Part shown: in pieces, positions 35,004 through 43,870 of the stretch
Position numbering within the stretch: the first letter of the stretch is position 1
Layout of the letters: every line of letters starts with the position of its first letter
NCBI GenBank assembly: GCA_947089855.1
Contig: CAMUML010000003.1
Location: 1-64,000, forward strand
Source of the DNA: an uncultured Eubacterium sp.
Lineage (GTDB): Bacteria; Bacillota; Clostridia; Lachnospirales; Lachnospiraceae
Direction of reading: 5' to 3'
Length of the DNA stretch: 64,000 nucleotides
The notes under the pieces: model-generated
What the model was told of the DNA's origin: nothing
What the model saw: only the letters and a program-made list of their open reading frames with translations
The model's database searches: none
Program-made: the position numbers and the translations under genes

Positions 35004-35870
35004 ATGGGCAAGATAGCTGTTGTAACAGATTCAAACAGCGGGATTACGCAGGAAGAAGCAGGGAAGATCGGGATTACCGTACTGCCAATGCCTTTTTATA
35101 TGAATGGGGATACCTATTATGAAGATATAAATTTGACGCAGGAGCAATTTTATCAAAATTTGGAAGAAGGGACGGATATTTCGACTTCGATGCCGGCTGT
35201 TGGAGATGTGACGGATTTGTGGGACCAATTGCTGCTTTCCTATGATGAGATCGTGCATATCCCTATGTCTTCCGGTTTGAGCAGTTCTTGTGAAACGGCG
35301 TTTATGTTGGCGCAGCCTTATGATGGGAAAGTGCAGGTGGTGAATAACCAAAGGATTTCCGTTACGCAAAGGCGTTCTGTGCTGGATGCTTTCCAGCTAG
35401 CGCAGGAGGGGAAGGGTGCGGCAGAGATTAAAGAGATTTTGGAACGGGAAAAGTTTGAATCTTCGATTTATATTATGGTAGACACTTTAAAATATTTAAA
35501 AAAAGGCGGACGTATTACGCCTGCTGCCGCGGCGCTGGGTACTTTGCTGCGCTTAAAGCCCGTATTGCAGATCCAGGGGGAAAAGCTGGATGCTTTTGCA
35601 AAAGCAAGGACGGTAAAACAGGCGAAAAGCATCATGGTGGAAGCGATGAAAAATGACTGCGCAAACCGTTTCCATGACCCAAGCGGCAAAACGATGCATA
35701 TTGATATTGCCTATACCAAGGATTTGGAGGCTGCCCATCTGTTTGAACAGGAAGTTAAAGAAGCATTTCCTGGCCAGCAATGTGTGGTCCATCCATTGTC
35801 TTTAAGTATTTCCTGCCATATCGGGCCAGGGGCGCTGGCAATTGCAGCATCGCATAAAATTGAGGGGTAG
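35004..35870 (+). CDS. DegV-family fatty-acid-binding protein
   Basis: About 288 residues: IAVVTDSNSGITQEEA at the start, the lipid head-group motif with IPMSSGLSSSCETA, and DTLKYLKKGGRITPAAAALGTLLRLKPVL, the DegV signature. DegV/FakB-type proteins bind fatty acids and in some species present them to FakA kinase; no fakA is adjacent. The ATG at 35,004 follows GGAGGG by 7 bases. Confidence 0.93.
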   Translation: MGKIAVVTDSNSGITQEEAGKIGITVLPMPFYMNGDTYYEDINLTQEQFYQNLEEGTDISTSMPAVGDVTDLWDQLLLSYDEIVHIPMSSGLSSSCETAFMLAQPYDGKVQVVNNQRISVTQRRSVLDAFQLAQEGKGAAEIKEILEREKFESSIYIMVDTLKYLKKGGRITPAAAALGTLLRLKPVLQIQGEKLDAFAKARTVKQAKSIMVEAMKNDCANRFHDPSGKTMHIDIAYTKDLEAAHLFEQEVKEAFPGQQCVVHPLSLSISCHIGPGALAIAASHKIEG

Positions 35871-35873
35871 CCC

Positions 35874-35902
35874 TTTACTTATTCTGTCAAGTTGTGTATA
35901 AT
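35874..35902 (+). promoter_or_regulatory. Possible promoter in purA leader
   Basis: TTTACT, 17 bases, TATAAT at 35,897-35,902, just past the degV-like stop and upstream of a terminator-like hairpin. Confidence 0.4.
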
Positions 35903-35928
35903 CAGAAAGTAAAAACGGTTATTTCAGG

Positions 35929-35955
35929 CGGGTTTTTACAACCTGCCTTTTTTAT
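35929..35955 (+). terminator. Terminator between degV-like gene and purA
   Basis: AGGCGGGTT and AACCTGCCT form a 9-bp stem (one G.U) followed by TTTTTT. It ends the degV transcript and could also stop transcripts from the possible promoter at 35,874. Confidence 0.75.
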
Positions 35956-35965
35956 GCGGCCGTTA

Positions 35966-36012
35966 GGGGCTGTGAAAAAAACTTTAACAAGTATACTGCA
36001 AAGTTATTTTTT
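35966..36012. repeat. Short F1-type palindrome in purA leader
   Basis: CTGTGAAAAAAACTTT with AAAGTTATTTTTTCGCGGTTCC resembles the two ends of F1 with the middle deleted. It lies 45 bases upstream of the purA ribosome binding site. Confidence 0.45.
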
Positions 36013-36067
36013 CGCGGTTCCTTAGCCGCACACATAAGAAAATGGCTGATTCATAGGAGGTATGACA

Positions 36068-37348
36068 ATGGTAAAAGCAGTTGTAGGAGCAAACTGGGGG
36101 GACGAAGGAAAAGGCAAGATTACGGATATGCTGGCAGAACATACCGATATTATTGTGCGTTTCCAAGGCGGTGCCAACGCAGGCCATACTATTAAAAATC
36201 ATTATGGCAAATTTTCCCTGCATACGCTCCCATCCGGTGTATTTTATAACCATACAACGAATATTATTGGAAATGGCGTTGCCTTAGACATTTCAAAATT
36301 AATACACGAAATCGAATCCATAACAAGCCAAGGCGTACCGGCGCCAAATATCCTTGTATCTGACCGGGCACAGATTGTAATGAGCTACCATATCCTGCTG
36401 GACCAGTATGAAGAGGAGCGCCTGGGCGGGAAATCGTTTGGTTCCACAAAATCAGGCATTGCGCCATTTTATTCGGATAAATATGCAAAAATCGGTTTCC
36501 AGGTTAGCGAATTATTCGACGAGGCATTGCTGGCAGAAAAAGTGCAGCGTGTCTGCGAGTTGAAAAATGCAATGCTGGAACACCTGTACCATAAACCGTT
36601 ACTGGAAGGGCCACAGATATTACAAGAGCTGCATAGGTACCGGGATATGATCGCACCATATGTAGCAGATACTGCCAGCTTTTTGCAGCAGGCGATAAAA
36701 GACGGCAAAACCGTATTGCTGGAAGGGCAGCTTGGGACGCTGCGTGACCCAGACCACGGGATTTATCCAATGGTAACGTCTTCTTCCACTTTGGCAGGCT
36801 ACGGGGCAATCGGTGCAGGCGTACCGCCTTATGAGATCAAACAAGTCATCACTGTATGCAAAGCATATTCCAGCGCAGTCGGCGCCGGTGAATTTGTTAC
36901 GGAGATATTTGGCGGCGAAGCAGACGATTTAAGGAAACGCGGCGGCGACGGCGGCGAATATGGCGCAACCACTGGGCGCCCGCGCCGGATGGGCTGGTTT
37001 GACTGTGTAGCAAGCAAGTACGGCTGTAGGCTGCAAGGTACGACGGATGTTGCATTTACGGTATTAGATGTCCTTGGCTACTTAGAGGAAATCCCAGTAT
37101 GCGTCGGCTATGAAATCGACGGGGCCGTTACAACAGAATTTCCAACGACAGCCGGGTTGAAGAAGGCAAAGCCGGTATACGAAACGCTGCCGGGCTGGAA
37201 GTGCAGCATTACCGGAATCCGCAACTATGGGGAACTGCCGCAAAACTGCCGCAGGTATATTGAATTTATTGAATCGCAGATTGGTTATCCAATCACAATG
37301 GTTTCCAACGGGCCTAGCCGCGAGGATATTATTTACCGTCATCCATAA
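36068..37348 (+). CDS. purA: Adenylosuccinate synthetase
   Basis: About 426 residues, full length. Key motifs are GANWGDEGKGKITDML (P-loop region with catalytic Asp), FQGGANAGHTI with catalytic His, STKSGIAPFYSDK, EGQLGTLRDPDHGIYP and TTGRPRRMGWFD. It converts IMP plus aspartate to adenylosuccinate with GTP. The start at 36,068 is preferred to the ATG 6 bases earlier because AGGAGG then sits 7 bases upstream. Single gene. Confidence 0.97.
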   Translation: MVKAVVGANWGDEGKGKITDMLAEHTDIIVRFQGGANAGHTIKNHYGKFSLHTLPSGVFYNHTTNIIGNGVALDISKLIHEIESITSQGVPAPNILVSDRAQIVMSYHILLDQYEEERLGGKSFGSTKSGIAPFYSDKYAKIGFQVSELFDEALLAEKVQRVCELKNAMLEHLYHKPLLEGPQILQELHRYRDMIAPYVADTASFLQQAIKDGKTVLLEGQLGTLRDPDHGIYPMVTSSSTLAGYGAIGAGVPPYEIKQVITVCKAYSSAVGAGEFVTEIFGGEADDLRKRGGDGGEYGATTGRPRRMGWFDCVASKYGCRLQGTTDVAFTVLDVLGYLEEIPVCVGYEIDGAVTTEFPTTAGLKKAKPVYETLPGWKCSITGIRNYGELPQNCRRYIEFIESQIGYPITMVSNGPSREDIIYRHP

Positions 37349-37350
37349 AA

Positions 37351-37442
37351 TATACTGGCAGGCACTAAAGTTTGCCAAATAACGCAGGCTCACGGGCGCC
37401 ATTATCTTGAACCATATGGTAAACTTTATCGCTCGTGTGTAT
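37351..37442. repeat. F3 repeat, copy C (92 bp)
   Basis: TATACT to GTATA, the same 92-bp length as copy A. ACTAAAGTTTGCCA pairs with TGGTAAACTTTA. It begins 2 bases after the purA stop and reaches to about 60 bases before the next ORF, so it forms most of that gap. Confidence 0.7.
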
Positions 37443-37502
37443 AGCTTTAGGGTTTTCAAAATACAGCAGACAAATATTCATGAAATAGTACAGGTGTCAA
37501 AT

Positions 37503-38108
37503 ATGATTAAAAATATTATTTTAGATGTAGGGATGGTTCTGGTTGATTTTTGCTGGCAGGATGCATTAAAAAAAATCGGGTTTTCTGGGGAAGTATTCGA
37601 GGCTGTGGCAAATGCCACCGTCCGTTCCCCGTTATGGAATGAATTTGACCGCAGTGTCCAGCCAGATGAAGCGTTGTTGGCTGGTTTTCAAGCAGCAGCG
37701 CCAGGTTATGAAGCACAGGTGCAGATGTTGTGGGAACATATTTCTGATATGATCGTGCAGTACCCCTATGCAAAAAACTGGATACGGTCTTTGAAGGATG
37801 CAGGGCTGCATGTATACATTTTATCCAATTATTCCAGGCGGACCTTCCAGTTGACGCAAAACACTGGCCTGGATTTCCTGCCGCTTACGGACGGTGCGGT
37901 TTTTTCTTTTCAAACGGGCTATATCAAACCGGAAAAGGAGATTTACCATTTTATAATGGAGCAATACGGCTTGCAGCCAGACGAATGCGCCTTTATCGAT
38001 GACAATGCCCCAAACCTGGTTTATCCAAAGAAGGTCGGATGGAGCGTGGTTCAATTTGGGACTTTTGAACAGGTGCAGCAGGAGTTGGATGCACTGCTGC
38101 ACAAGTAA
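37503..38108 (+). CDS. HAD-superfamily hydrolase (YihX-like)
   Basis: About 201 residues: the nucleophile motif ILDVGMVLVDFCW (D-x-G, as in YihX and epoxide-hydrolase N-terminal relatives), ILSNYSRRTFQL as motif II, and KPEKEIYHFI with FIDDNAPNLVYPKKVGW at the end. YihX dephosphorylates glucose-1-phosphate; specificity here is open. The start at 37,503 is chosen because the longer frame runs into repeat copy F3-C. The RBS is weak. Confidence 0.85.
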   Translation: MIKNIILDVGMVLVDFCWQDALKKIGFSGEVFEAVANATVRSPLWNEFDRSVQPDEALLAGFQAAAPGYEAQVQMLWEHISDMIVQYPYAKNWIRSLKDAGLHVYILSNYSRRTFQLTQNTGLDFLPLTDGAVFSFQTGYIKPEKEIYHFIMEQYGLQPDECAFIDDNAPNLVYPKKVGWSVVQFGTFEQVQQELDALLHK

Positions 38109-38149
38109 GCGGTGTTGTTGGTTTATAGGCGGTATATTCTGGATAAGGC

Positions 38150-38284
38150 TTAACGCAGGTAACCAGCCATTTTATTGGCAGTTTCCTGCGTTACGTTTTT
38201 ATTGGGTATCTTGCTGGATGCGTCTGCTTTCTGCAAAAGTTCCCCAAATTCCTTTTCTAAAATGCTGCTTTTGCCATATCCTTT
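38150..38284 (-). pseudogene. Truncated C-terminal relic of an M50 peptidase gene
   Basis: Minus-strand translation gives KEFGELLQKADA and a stop. It is clearly related to the C-terminal KKEFGRC...LLQKADLASGG of the intact gene at 40,212-41,357, with an internal deletion relative to it. It has no start and is cut at 38,284 by the F2 element. The relic and the intact gene are in the same orientation and bracket the SecB-like cassette. Confidence 0.65.
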
Positions 38285-38490
38285 GTTACTATTCACTGAC
38301 TAATATAATTTAATTAAGAAATCCCTTACACAACCTGACCCAGAAAATGCCTAACCAGGAACGTTGTTAATTGTGGCCTCCCGGGCGCCGGATGGGGGCC
38401 GCTGCCTCATACGGTGTCTGGGAGGCCACAATGTAACACCCTATCTGAACGGTTACGCTTAAGTAAATGACATTGGCTGTGAATAGTAAC
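38285..38490. mobile_element. F2-type element, copy D, with near-perfect target duplication
   Basis: GTTACTATTCAC at the left and GTGAATAGTAAC at the right. Flanking 8-mers TATCCTTT and GATCCTTT agree at 7 of 8. The 206-bp interior differs from the other copies: it holds a GTGGCCTCCC/GGGAGGCCAC stem and a 19-mer CTTAAGTAAATGACATTGG (38,458-38,476) that recurs inverted at 41,652. Confidence 0.75.
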
Positions 38491-38653
38491 GATCCTTTTT
38501 ACGCGGTATACTATATATGGAAAGTCAAGACTTTTTTTTGGATAATAGTTGTGCTATTATTCTAATAAGATCATTTGTTAAGACTCGATTTTTTTGAAAA
38601 AATGTGATACGGGATAAGGTTTTATGGAATGGACACAAAAGAGGGTGTGCAAA

Positions 38654-39100
38654 ATGCAGATAGATGAAAGCATATATTTGAAGTTTCCGGCTATATTAAA
38701 AGATAAATTGTTAAAAAAAGAAATTAAACTTCCACAGGCAGTAGAATTTAATTATAAACCAATATTGGCTTATAGGGCAATTGACCGTGAAAAAGAAGAT
38801 TATCGTGCGGTAAGTTTGGAAGATTTTAAATCATATTTTGAGTTGAAAAAAACACCAAAAAATGCAAGAGGAATTAAGAAGGACTGGAGTAAAGATCCCC
38901 ATTACTACGGGGTATCCAGCTTTTTGGATAAGAAAATAGTGGAACAGAAGATGAAATTTCCAAACCCCAAAAAGAAAATGGCAGTAGGAAACATATATAA
39001 AGAGGGTGGTCCTCAGGAGACAAATAGGCAACAACAACATATTTGCTGGTGGCTATTTGAAGATGCTGATGTTAGTGGGTTTAAAATAGAGGAGGGGTAA
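38654..39100 (+). CDS. Unknown protein, first gene of SecB-like cassette (candidate toxin)
   Basis: About 148 residues, basic N-terminus, no signal peptide or membrane segment. Conserved-looking stretches are ILAYRAID, YYGVSSFLDKK and QHICWWLFEDADV. I do not recognise the family. The start at 38,654 is preferred because GAGGGTG precedes it; an ATG at 38,624 is in frame. It is AT-rich compared with flanking housekeeping genes and lies 4 bases before the next gene. In known toxin-antitoxin-chaperone operons a small protein precedes a SecB-like chaperone, so a toxin or antitoxin role is a hypothesis only. Confidence 0.7.
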   Translation: MQIDESIYLKFPAILKDKLLKKEIKLPQAVEFNYKPILAYRAIDREKEDYRAVSLEDFKSYFELKKTPKNARGIKKDWSKDPHYYGVSSFLDKKIVEQKMKFPNPKKKMAVGNIYKEGGPQETNRQQQHICWWLFEDADVSGFKIEEG

Positions 39101-39104
39101 CTGG

Positions 39105-39785
39105 ATGGATAAGGAACTATGTTTTTACATTCAAGGCGATAGGCTTTATTTAGAACAAGTATTAGTTGATTATAATGATATACCAATTTTTTTTGTATGT
39201 AAGGATGAGAATGTAAGATATTACTTAGCTTTATGTACAGATGTAGAAGAATTGAAATACATTGTAATTAACCTTTCGGATGTGGATCTATATCGTTTAT
39301 TACATGGAAAGATACCTATGAGGGATGTATTTACAAAGCAAAAATGTTACTGGGAAATTATATCAGAAGAACAAATAGAATTAGATTCAGTAACTTGTAA
39401 ATCAATAGAAACGATAGATTACTCTGCATTGCCAGATAAAGGCGCATATTTTGAAATATTGACAGATGAAGTATCTTCGTATGTTAAAAGGTTTGACCAG
39501 ATATTTTTGTCAATAGAAAATTTTGAGGTTCCACAACAAGAACTGGATTTTATTGATGGAATTATAAATGAGGGCCTTGGATTTAGCAGCGGATTTGTAG
39601 AAAAATATTTAGAAATATATGATTGCCAGCTGGAACAAAAAGTAATCGTTGGCTTGCAAACAAAATATGTCGATTATGGAGAATATACAAATTTTATTTT
39701 GAAGTCGGATATAGCAATTTCGGATAATATGTGTTCCGAAGAATGGAAGGCATCAGAAATAAATATTTTAGTATATGCAGCATAG
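39105..39785 (+). CDS. Unknown protein, second gene of SecB-like cassette (DUF6575-like)
   Basis: A 226-residue, acidic, AT-rich gene. The N-terminal third (LYLEQVLVDYNDIPIFFVCKD, then RYYLALCTDVEELKYIVINLS, LLHGKIPMRDVF) resembles from memory the DUF6575 family; this assignment is tentative. No enzymatic motif is visible. It is packed between the first gene and the SecB-like gene with gaps of 4 and 10 bases, so the three are almost surely one transcript. Its role could be antitoxin or second effector. Confidence 0.7.
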   Translation: MDKELCFYIQGDRLYLEQVLVDYNDIPIFFVCKDENVRYYLALCTDVEELKYIVINLSDVDLYRLLHGKIPMRDVFTKQKCYWEIISEEQIELDSVTCKSIETIDYSALPDKGAYFEILTDEVSSYVKRFDQIFLSIENFEVPQQELDFIDGIINEGLGFSSGFVEKYLEIYDCQLEQKVIVGLQTKYVDYGEYTNFILKSDIAISDNMCSEEWKASEINILVYAA

Positions 39786-39795
39786 GAGTAGGATT

Positions 39796-40191
39796 ATGCA
39801 AAATAAGGATATATACAGCATTTTAAAATTAAACAAATTGGTTTTTGATAAAATAGAATTTAAAAGGCTGGGTTTTCAAAAGGATAATAAAATAGAATTT
39901 AAAATAAAGTGCAGTATTTCACAAAGGCTGGATACTGATATTTATAAAATTACATTGATCTTAAATGGCTATAAACCTGATGAGTATTCCTTGGAAATCA
40001 TTCTAACTGGTATTTTTGCTATTGAAAATAATCAGGAACTTTCGGAAAAATTAAAAAATGATTTAGTGGGCAAAAATGCAATTGCTATTTTGATGCCATA
40101 CTTAAGAAGCGAAGTATCTTTGTTAACGGCACAGCCTGGGGTAGATTGTGTTGTATTGCCGCCCTTTAATATTAATCAAATGCTGGAATAA
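39796..40191 (+). CDS. SecB-like chaperone
   Basis: About 131 residues. The first strands, LKLNKLVFDKIEFKRLGF, and the C-terminal NAIAILMPYLRSEVSLLTAQPG with VVLPPFNINQML are the SecB signature. Most Firmicutes lack a housekeeping SecB, and SecB-like proteins in such genomes are often part of toxin-antitoxin-chaperone operons (as Rv1957 in Mycobacterium tuberculosis). Here it closes a compact three-gene AT-rich cassette. The ATG at 39,796 follows AGGAGTAGG. Confidence 0.87.
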   Translation: MQNKDIYSILKLNKLVFDKIEFKRLGFQKDNKIEFKIKCSISQRLDTDIYKITLILNGYKPDEYSLEIILTGIFAIENNQELSEKLKNDLVGKNAIAILMPYLRSEVSLLTAQPGVDCVVLPPFNINQMLE

Positions 40192-40211
40192 TAATATGGC
40201 TTGGACGGCTA

Positions 40212-41357
40212 TTATCCCCCACTGGCCAAATCTGCTTTCTGTAAAAGTTCCTGTTCGCTTTCGATCTCGCTGGCGTAAGGGTATGCCAGCGCGCAGCGGC
40301 CAAATTCCTTTTTCCAAAATGCTGCTTTTGCCGCATCCTTTTCATATAGCAAGGACAGGGCATATTCTGTACGGATAACGGACGGAAACTTCCGCATCTG
40401 TTTCATAAACTTTCGCTGCCCCTTGTCCAAAAGCCCCTCGATCTTTTCATAGTCTGCACCTTCCAGAAGGATGCAGTATATGAAATCACAGGTAAGCAGC
40501 TTATCATGCAGGCCGTTGACTGCGGTATCCATTTCCTTTAGTTTTTCAATCAATGGCAGTGCCTGTGCAAATGCATGGGTGTCCATTAACCGGTTTTCAT
40601 AAAATACAGCTAGGGCAGCAACCATGCTATTTCCCATATCCTCGTCTTGTGGAAGGAAAAACCAGTCTTTTGGCATATCTTTGATACGGATGCCGCCTGA
40701 CATCTGCTCATTGACCTTCATCTGAAGCCAGAATGCCCGCATGGACTTTTTGGATTTTTGGATGGACAGGATATTGTAGCCATCATTATCCACTGTCCCT
40801 GCATGCATCGGGATACCATTTAAGCATGCAAACAAAAACCCTGCCATACCTGCTATTAGAAAAATCAGCGGCAGGGCAGGCAGATCCTTGCAGGCAGCAT
40901 AGGCACACAGGAAAAGTGGGGCAGAGGCCAGGTTTAGTAAAGAGCCGCCAAGGTTATACAGGATAAATGGGATACGCCCATTTTCAAATTCCGGAGGGCC
41001 CATTAGGCACTGTCCGCCTGTGCCGGCGAGGGATAGGCGCCGAAGCTTGATTTTCCCATTGTCTACTAGCCACATCCAGCTGCCGATGCGGAATGATGAA
41101 AAACGGTACCCAGACAGCAGGCCAAATATCAGATGCCCTGCTTCATGGATCACAATCTGTAAAAAAATAGACACATACATAGCCAGCAGCAACAGCCCCA
41201 GGACCATTAGAAATTGCCCGAACGGCATATCGCCTGCAATTGAATATGCATACTGCCCAACCAATACACCACAAGCCATACCAAACAGCAGAAAACAGGC
41301 TGTACTTATATAAAGGCCTATTTTTGGTTTCTTTTTGCCTTTACCACAATTTTGCAT
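40212..41357 (-). CDS. M50-family site-2-type zinc metallopeptidase
   Basis: A 381-residue membrane protein. It has two N-terminal hydrophobic segments (LYISTACFLLFGMACGVLVG and FLMVLGLLLLAMYVSIFLQ), then IVIHEAGHLIFGLLSGY with the HExxH zinc motif. Further hydrophobic segments lie at ~145-190. The last ~150 residues are soluble and helical. M50 proteases cleave substrates in or near the membrane. Its stop lies 21 bases from the convergent SecB-like gene. A relic of a related C-terminus is found at 38,150. Confidence 0.85.
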   Translation of the reverse strand: MQNCGKGKKKPKIGLYISTACFLLFGMACGVLVGQYAYSIAGDMPFGQFLMVLGLLLLAMYVSIFLQIVIHEAGHLIFGLLSGYRFSSFRIGSWMWLVDNGKIKLRRLSLAGTGGQCLMGPPEFENGRIPFILYNLGGSLLNLASAPLFLCAYAACKDLPALPLIFLIAGMAGFLFACLNGIPMHAGTVDNDGYNILSIQKSKKSMRAFWLQMKVNEQMSGGIRIKDMPKDWFFLPQDEDMGNSMVAALAVFYENRLMDTHAFAQALPLIEKLKEMDTAVNGLHDKLLTCDFIYCILLEGADYEKIEGLLDKGQRKFMKQMRKFPSVIRTEYALSLLYEKDAAKAAFWKKEFGRCALAYPYASEIESEQELLQKADLASGG

Positions 41358-41399
41358 TTTGCATCTTGGCTCCTTTTCTAACCAGTTTTATAAAATAGC

Positions 41400-41538
41400 G
41401 GACTGCCGCAAGTTAAGTTATTCTGCATATCAGTAAAATTTACCGTATAACCTGACTGCAGGCCGCCAGCCAGTCGCTTTCTTGGTTATATTACGGTACA
41501 TTCTGGCGGTTTGCAGTATATTTTGTGGCAGTTCCTAA
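41400..41538. repeat. F3-related unit flanked by F1-type ends
   Basis: F1-like ends (GGACTGCCGC at the left, GTGGCAGTTCCT at the right) enclose a unit with CAGTAAAATTTACCGTATAACC and TACTGCA...GGCCGCC. A partial copy of the inner unit lies at 47,799-47,850. It is the main content of the gap before the M50 gene, with a 19-mer shared with 38,458 at its far side (41,652-41,670). Confidence 0.55.
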
Positions 41539-41666
41539 CTTTAAAAATGGATTGTTTATTTGCTTATTATACGGCTTGCTTTGTATTTTGGCAATGGTTT
41601 TTACAAGTGGTAATACCATTTCGTGTTGTAACAGTTCAGATAACCCATTGAACCAATGTCATTTAC

Positions 41667-43601
41667 TTAAGAAATAGTATTTGACGGCGGAAGGCAATGG
41701 AAATCCTTGCATACATAAAATGTTGTTTGTTCATTTAATAACGTATAGCCATCCACGGGCGTATCCAAGATCTGTACATCTGCATATAGCGGCAGGCGCG
41801 GAAGTACTGTTTCAGCGGTATCTGGTTTTGCCAGCACAACTGTGATTTTTTGCGGAGGGTATGCATCGTATAGCAATGCGGTTAAAAACATACTGTATCC
41901 AGCTGGATAATGCGCGGCCTGGGCTGATAAAAAAGCCAACTGTTTTTTGGCTTCCTGTTGGTACCGGTTATCAGTTGTTAGCTGTGAAAGCCGCACCAGG
42001 CAGTATGCCAATACAGAATTGCCGCTTGGCATGGCCCCGTCGTAACATTCTTTTGGCTGTGTGATCAGCTGGCTATGCTGTGTACCATACAGGAAAAAAC
42101 CGCCGTCTTTGTCTTCAAATTGTCTGCATGCTTCTTTGCAAAGGGCCTCGGCCCGCGTGAGGTAGCCTGCCTGCCCGGACACTTCATAAAGGCTGATAAG
42201 GGCGGCGGCATCAAAAGCATAATCATCCAAAAAACCTTTGGCCCCGCGTTTCCCATTCCGGTATACGGCATACAACTGCACCCCATCCATCAGGCAGCGG
42301 TTTAGGAAGCGCTGCGCACGTTCCGCTTCTAATAGGTATTTCCTTTGGCCGGCTACCCGGTAAAGGAAAACCAGCGCCGTAACCATAAGGGCGTTCCAGG
42401 AGGTAAGGATTTTATCATCTAAGTGCAGGCTGGACCGTGCCTGCCGGAAACGGTACAGTGCTTTGCGCTCTGCATCAAAACCATCCTCTATGGCATTTCC
42501 ATTTAATAGGTTTGGAATATTTTTCCCTTCAAAATTGCCTTGTTCAGACATTCCAAAATAACTGCAGAACGCGTCGCCTTTCTCCGGTCCGAGGACACGG
42601 CGGATCTCCCCGCATTCCCAGATATAAAACTTTCCTTCTTCCCCTTCGCTGTCTGCATCCTGGGCAGAATAGAAAGCACCGTCTCCATTTGCCATTTCAC
42701 GCAGGACGTATTCTGCAGTCTGTTCCGCGGTCCGCAAAAATTCCTTTTTGCCGCAAGCTTTATAAGCGGCACAATAGGCAATGATTAACAAGGCATTGTC
42801 GTACAGCATCTTTTCAAAATGCGGCACCAGGTAGGCGTCATCCGTTGCATACCGGGAAAACCCATATCCGACCTGGTCAAAAATACCGCCCCTTCGCATT
42901 GCTTCTAAGGTAACAAGGGCCTGCTGCAAAGCAGTATGGTCCTTATTTAAATGTGCATATAAAAGAAGGAAATATAAGTTATGGGGCGTTGGGAATTTTG
43001 GTGCTGTACCAAACCCGCCATGTTTCACGTCAAAACTTTCTGCAAACAGCTGTGCCGCCTGTTTTGCAAGTCCAGTATTGACGGAACCGTCTGATGTGCA
43101 GCTTTTTTGCTGCAAGGCATTGGTAACCTGCTGTGCGGACGCGATTAGTTTTTCTTTTTCCTGCCCCCATTGCGCTGCAATATTTAGCAGCAGGCTGCGG
43201 AAATCTGCCATACCATAACGTGGTTTTGCAGGAAAATAAGTGCCTGCAAAAAAGGGCTTCTGCCCAGGTGTCAAAAAGATGCTCATCGGCCATCCGCCGG
43301 ACCCGGTAAATGCCTGGCAGACCTCCATATATACTGCATCAATATCAGGGCGTTCTTCACGGTCGACTTTAATAGAAATAAAATATTTATTTAATATATC
43401 TGCTATTTCTTTCTCCTCAAAACTTTCATGTGCCATAACGTGGCACCAGTGGCAGGTGCTGTAGCCAATGCTCAAAAATATGGGTTTGCCTTCTGCCTGT
43501 GCCTTTGCAAAAGCCTCTTCGCACCAAGGGAACCAGTCTACCGGGTTATCTGCGTGCTGTAGCAGGTAAGGGCTGGTTTCTTTCCTTAACCGGTTGCTCA
43601 T
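41667..43601 (-). CDS. Thioredoxin-domain protein of the DUF255/YyaL family
   Basis: About 644 residues. The N-terminal ~160 residues are a thioredoxin-like domain with [38 protein letters not shown] (CxxC plus His) and [11 protein letters not shown]. The remainder is an alpha/alpha barrel related to N-acylglucosamine epimerases ([14 protein letters not shown] and [16 protein letters not shown] are typical). Function is not settled for the family. The start at 43,601 follows AGGAGG. The stop codon lies inside the repeated 19-mer at 41,652-41,670, so the last codons may derive from a repeat. Confidence 0.93.
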   Translation of the reverse strand: MSNRLRKETSPYLLQHADNPVDWFPWCEEAFAKAQAEGKPIFLSIGYSTCHWCHVMAHESFEEKEIADILNKYFISIKVDREERPDIDAVYMEVCQAFTGSGGWPMSIFLTPGQKPFFAGTYFPAKPRYGMADFRSLLLNIAAQWGQEKEKLIASAQQVTNALQQKSCTSDGSVNTGLAKQAAQLFAESFDVKHGGFGTAPKFPTPHNLYFLLLYAHLNKDHTALQQALVTLEAMRRGGIFDQVGYGFSRYATDDAYLVPHFEKMLYDNALLIIAYCAAYKACGKKEFLRTAEQTAEYVLREMANGDGAFYSAQDADSEGEEGKFYIWECGEIRRVLGPEKGDAFCSYFGMSEQGNFEGKNIPNLLNGNAIEDGFDAERKALYRFRQARSSLHLDDKILTSWNALMVTALVFLYRVAGQRKYLLEAERAQRFLNRCLMDGVQLYAVYRNGKRGAKGFLDDYAFDAAALISLYEVSGQAGYLTRAEALCKEACRQFEDKDGGFFLYGTQHSQLITQPKECYDGAMPSGNSVLAYCLVRLSQLTTDNRYQQEAKKQLAFLSAQAAHYPAGYSMFLTALLYDAYPPQKITVVLAKPDTAETVLPRLPLYADVQILDTPVDGYTLLNEQTTFYVCKDFHCLPPSNTIS

Positions 43602-43672
43602 GATGATACCTCCTAATATACCGTTTATCATTTATTCATGATTTTGAGTATTTTACGCAGATGGCTGGGATT

Positions 43673-43739
43673 TATACTGGCAAACACTAAAGTTTGCCAA
43701 ATAACAATCATATGGTAAATTTTATCGCTCGTGCGTATA
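43673..43739. repeat. F3 repeat, copy D (67 bp, shortened)
   Basis: TATACTGGCAAACACTAAAG and ATGGTAAATTTTATCGCTCG, matching copy C at both ends but lacking the middle hairpin. It lies in the gap between the divergent DUF255 and flavodoxin-like genes. Confidence 0.65.
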
Positions 43740-43870
43740 TGTACGAGTTGACGCGCATTCGTAGAGCAAATATTAGGAAAATAGCAGTTGATTTTTTTAT
43801 GTGGTTCGCATATAACTATAAGAAGGGAAAAGCCAAATATGGCAAGCCCCAATCGAAAAGGAGGATACTT

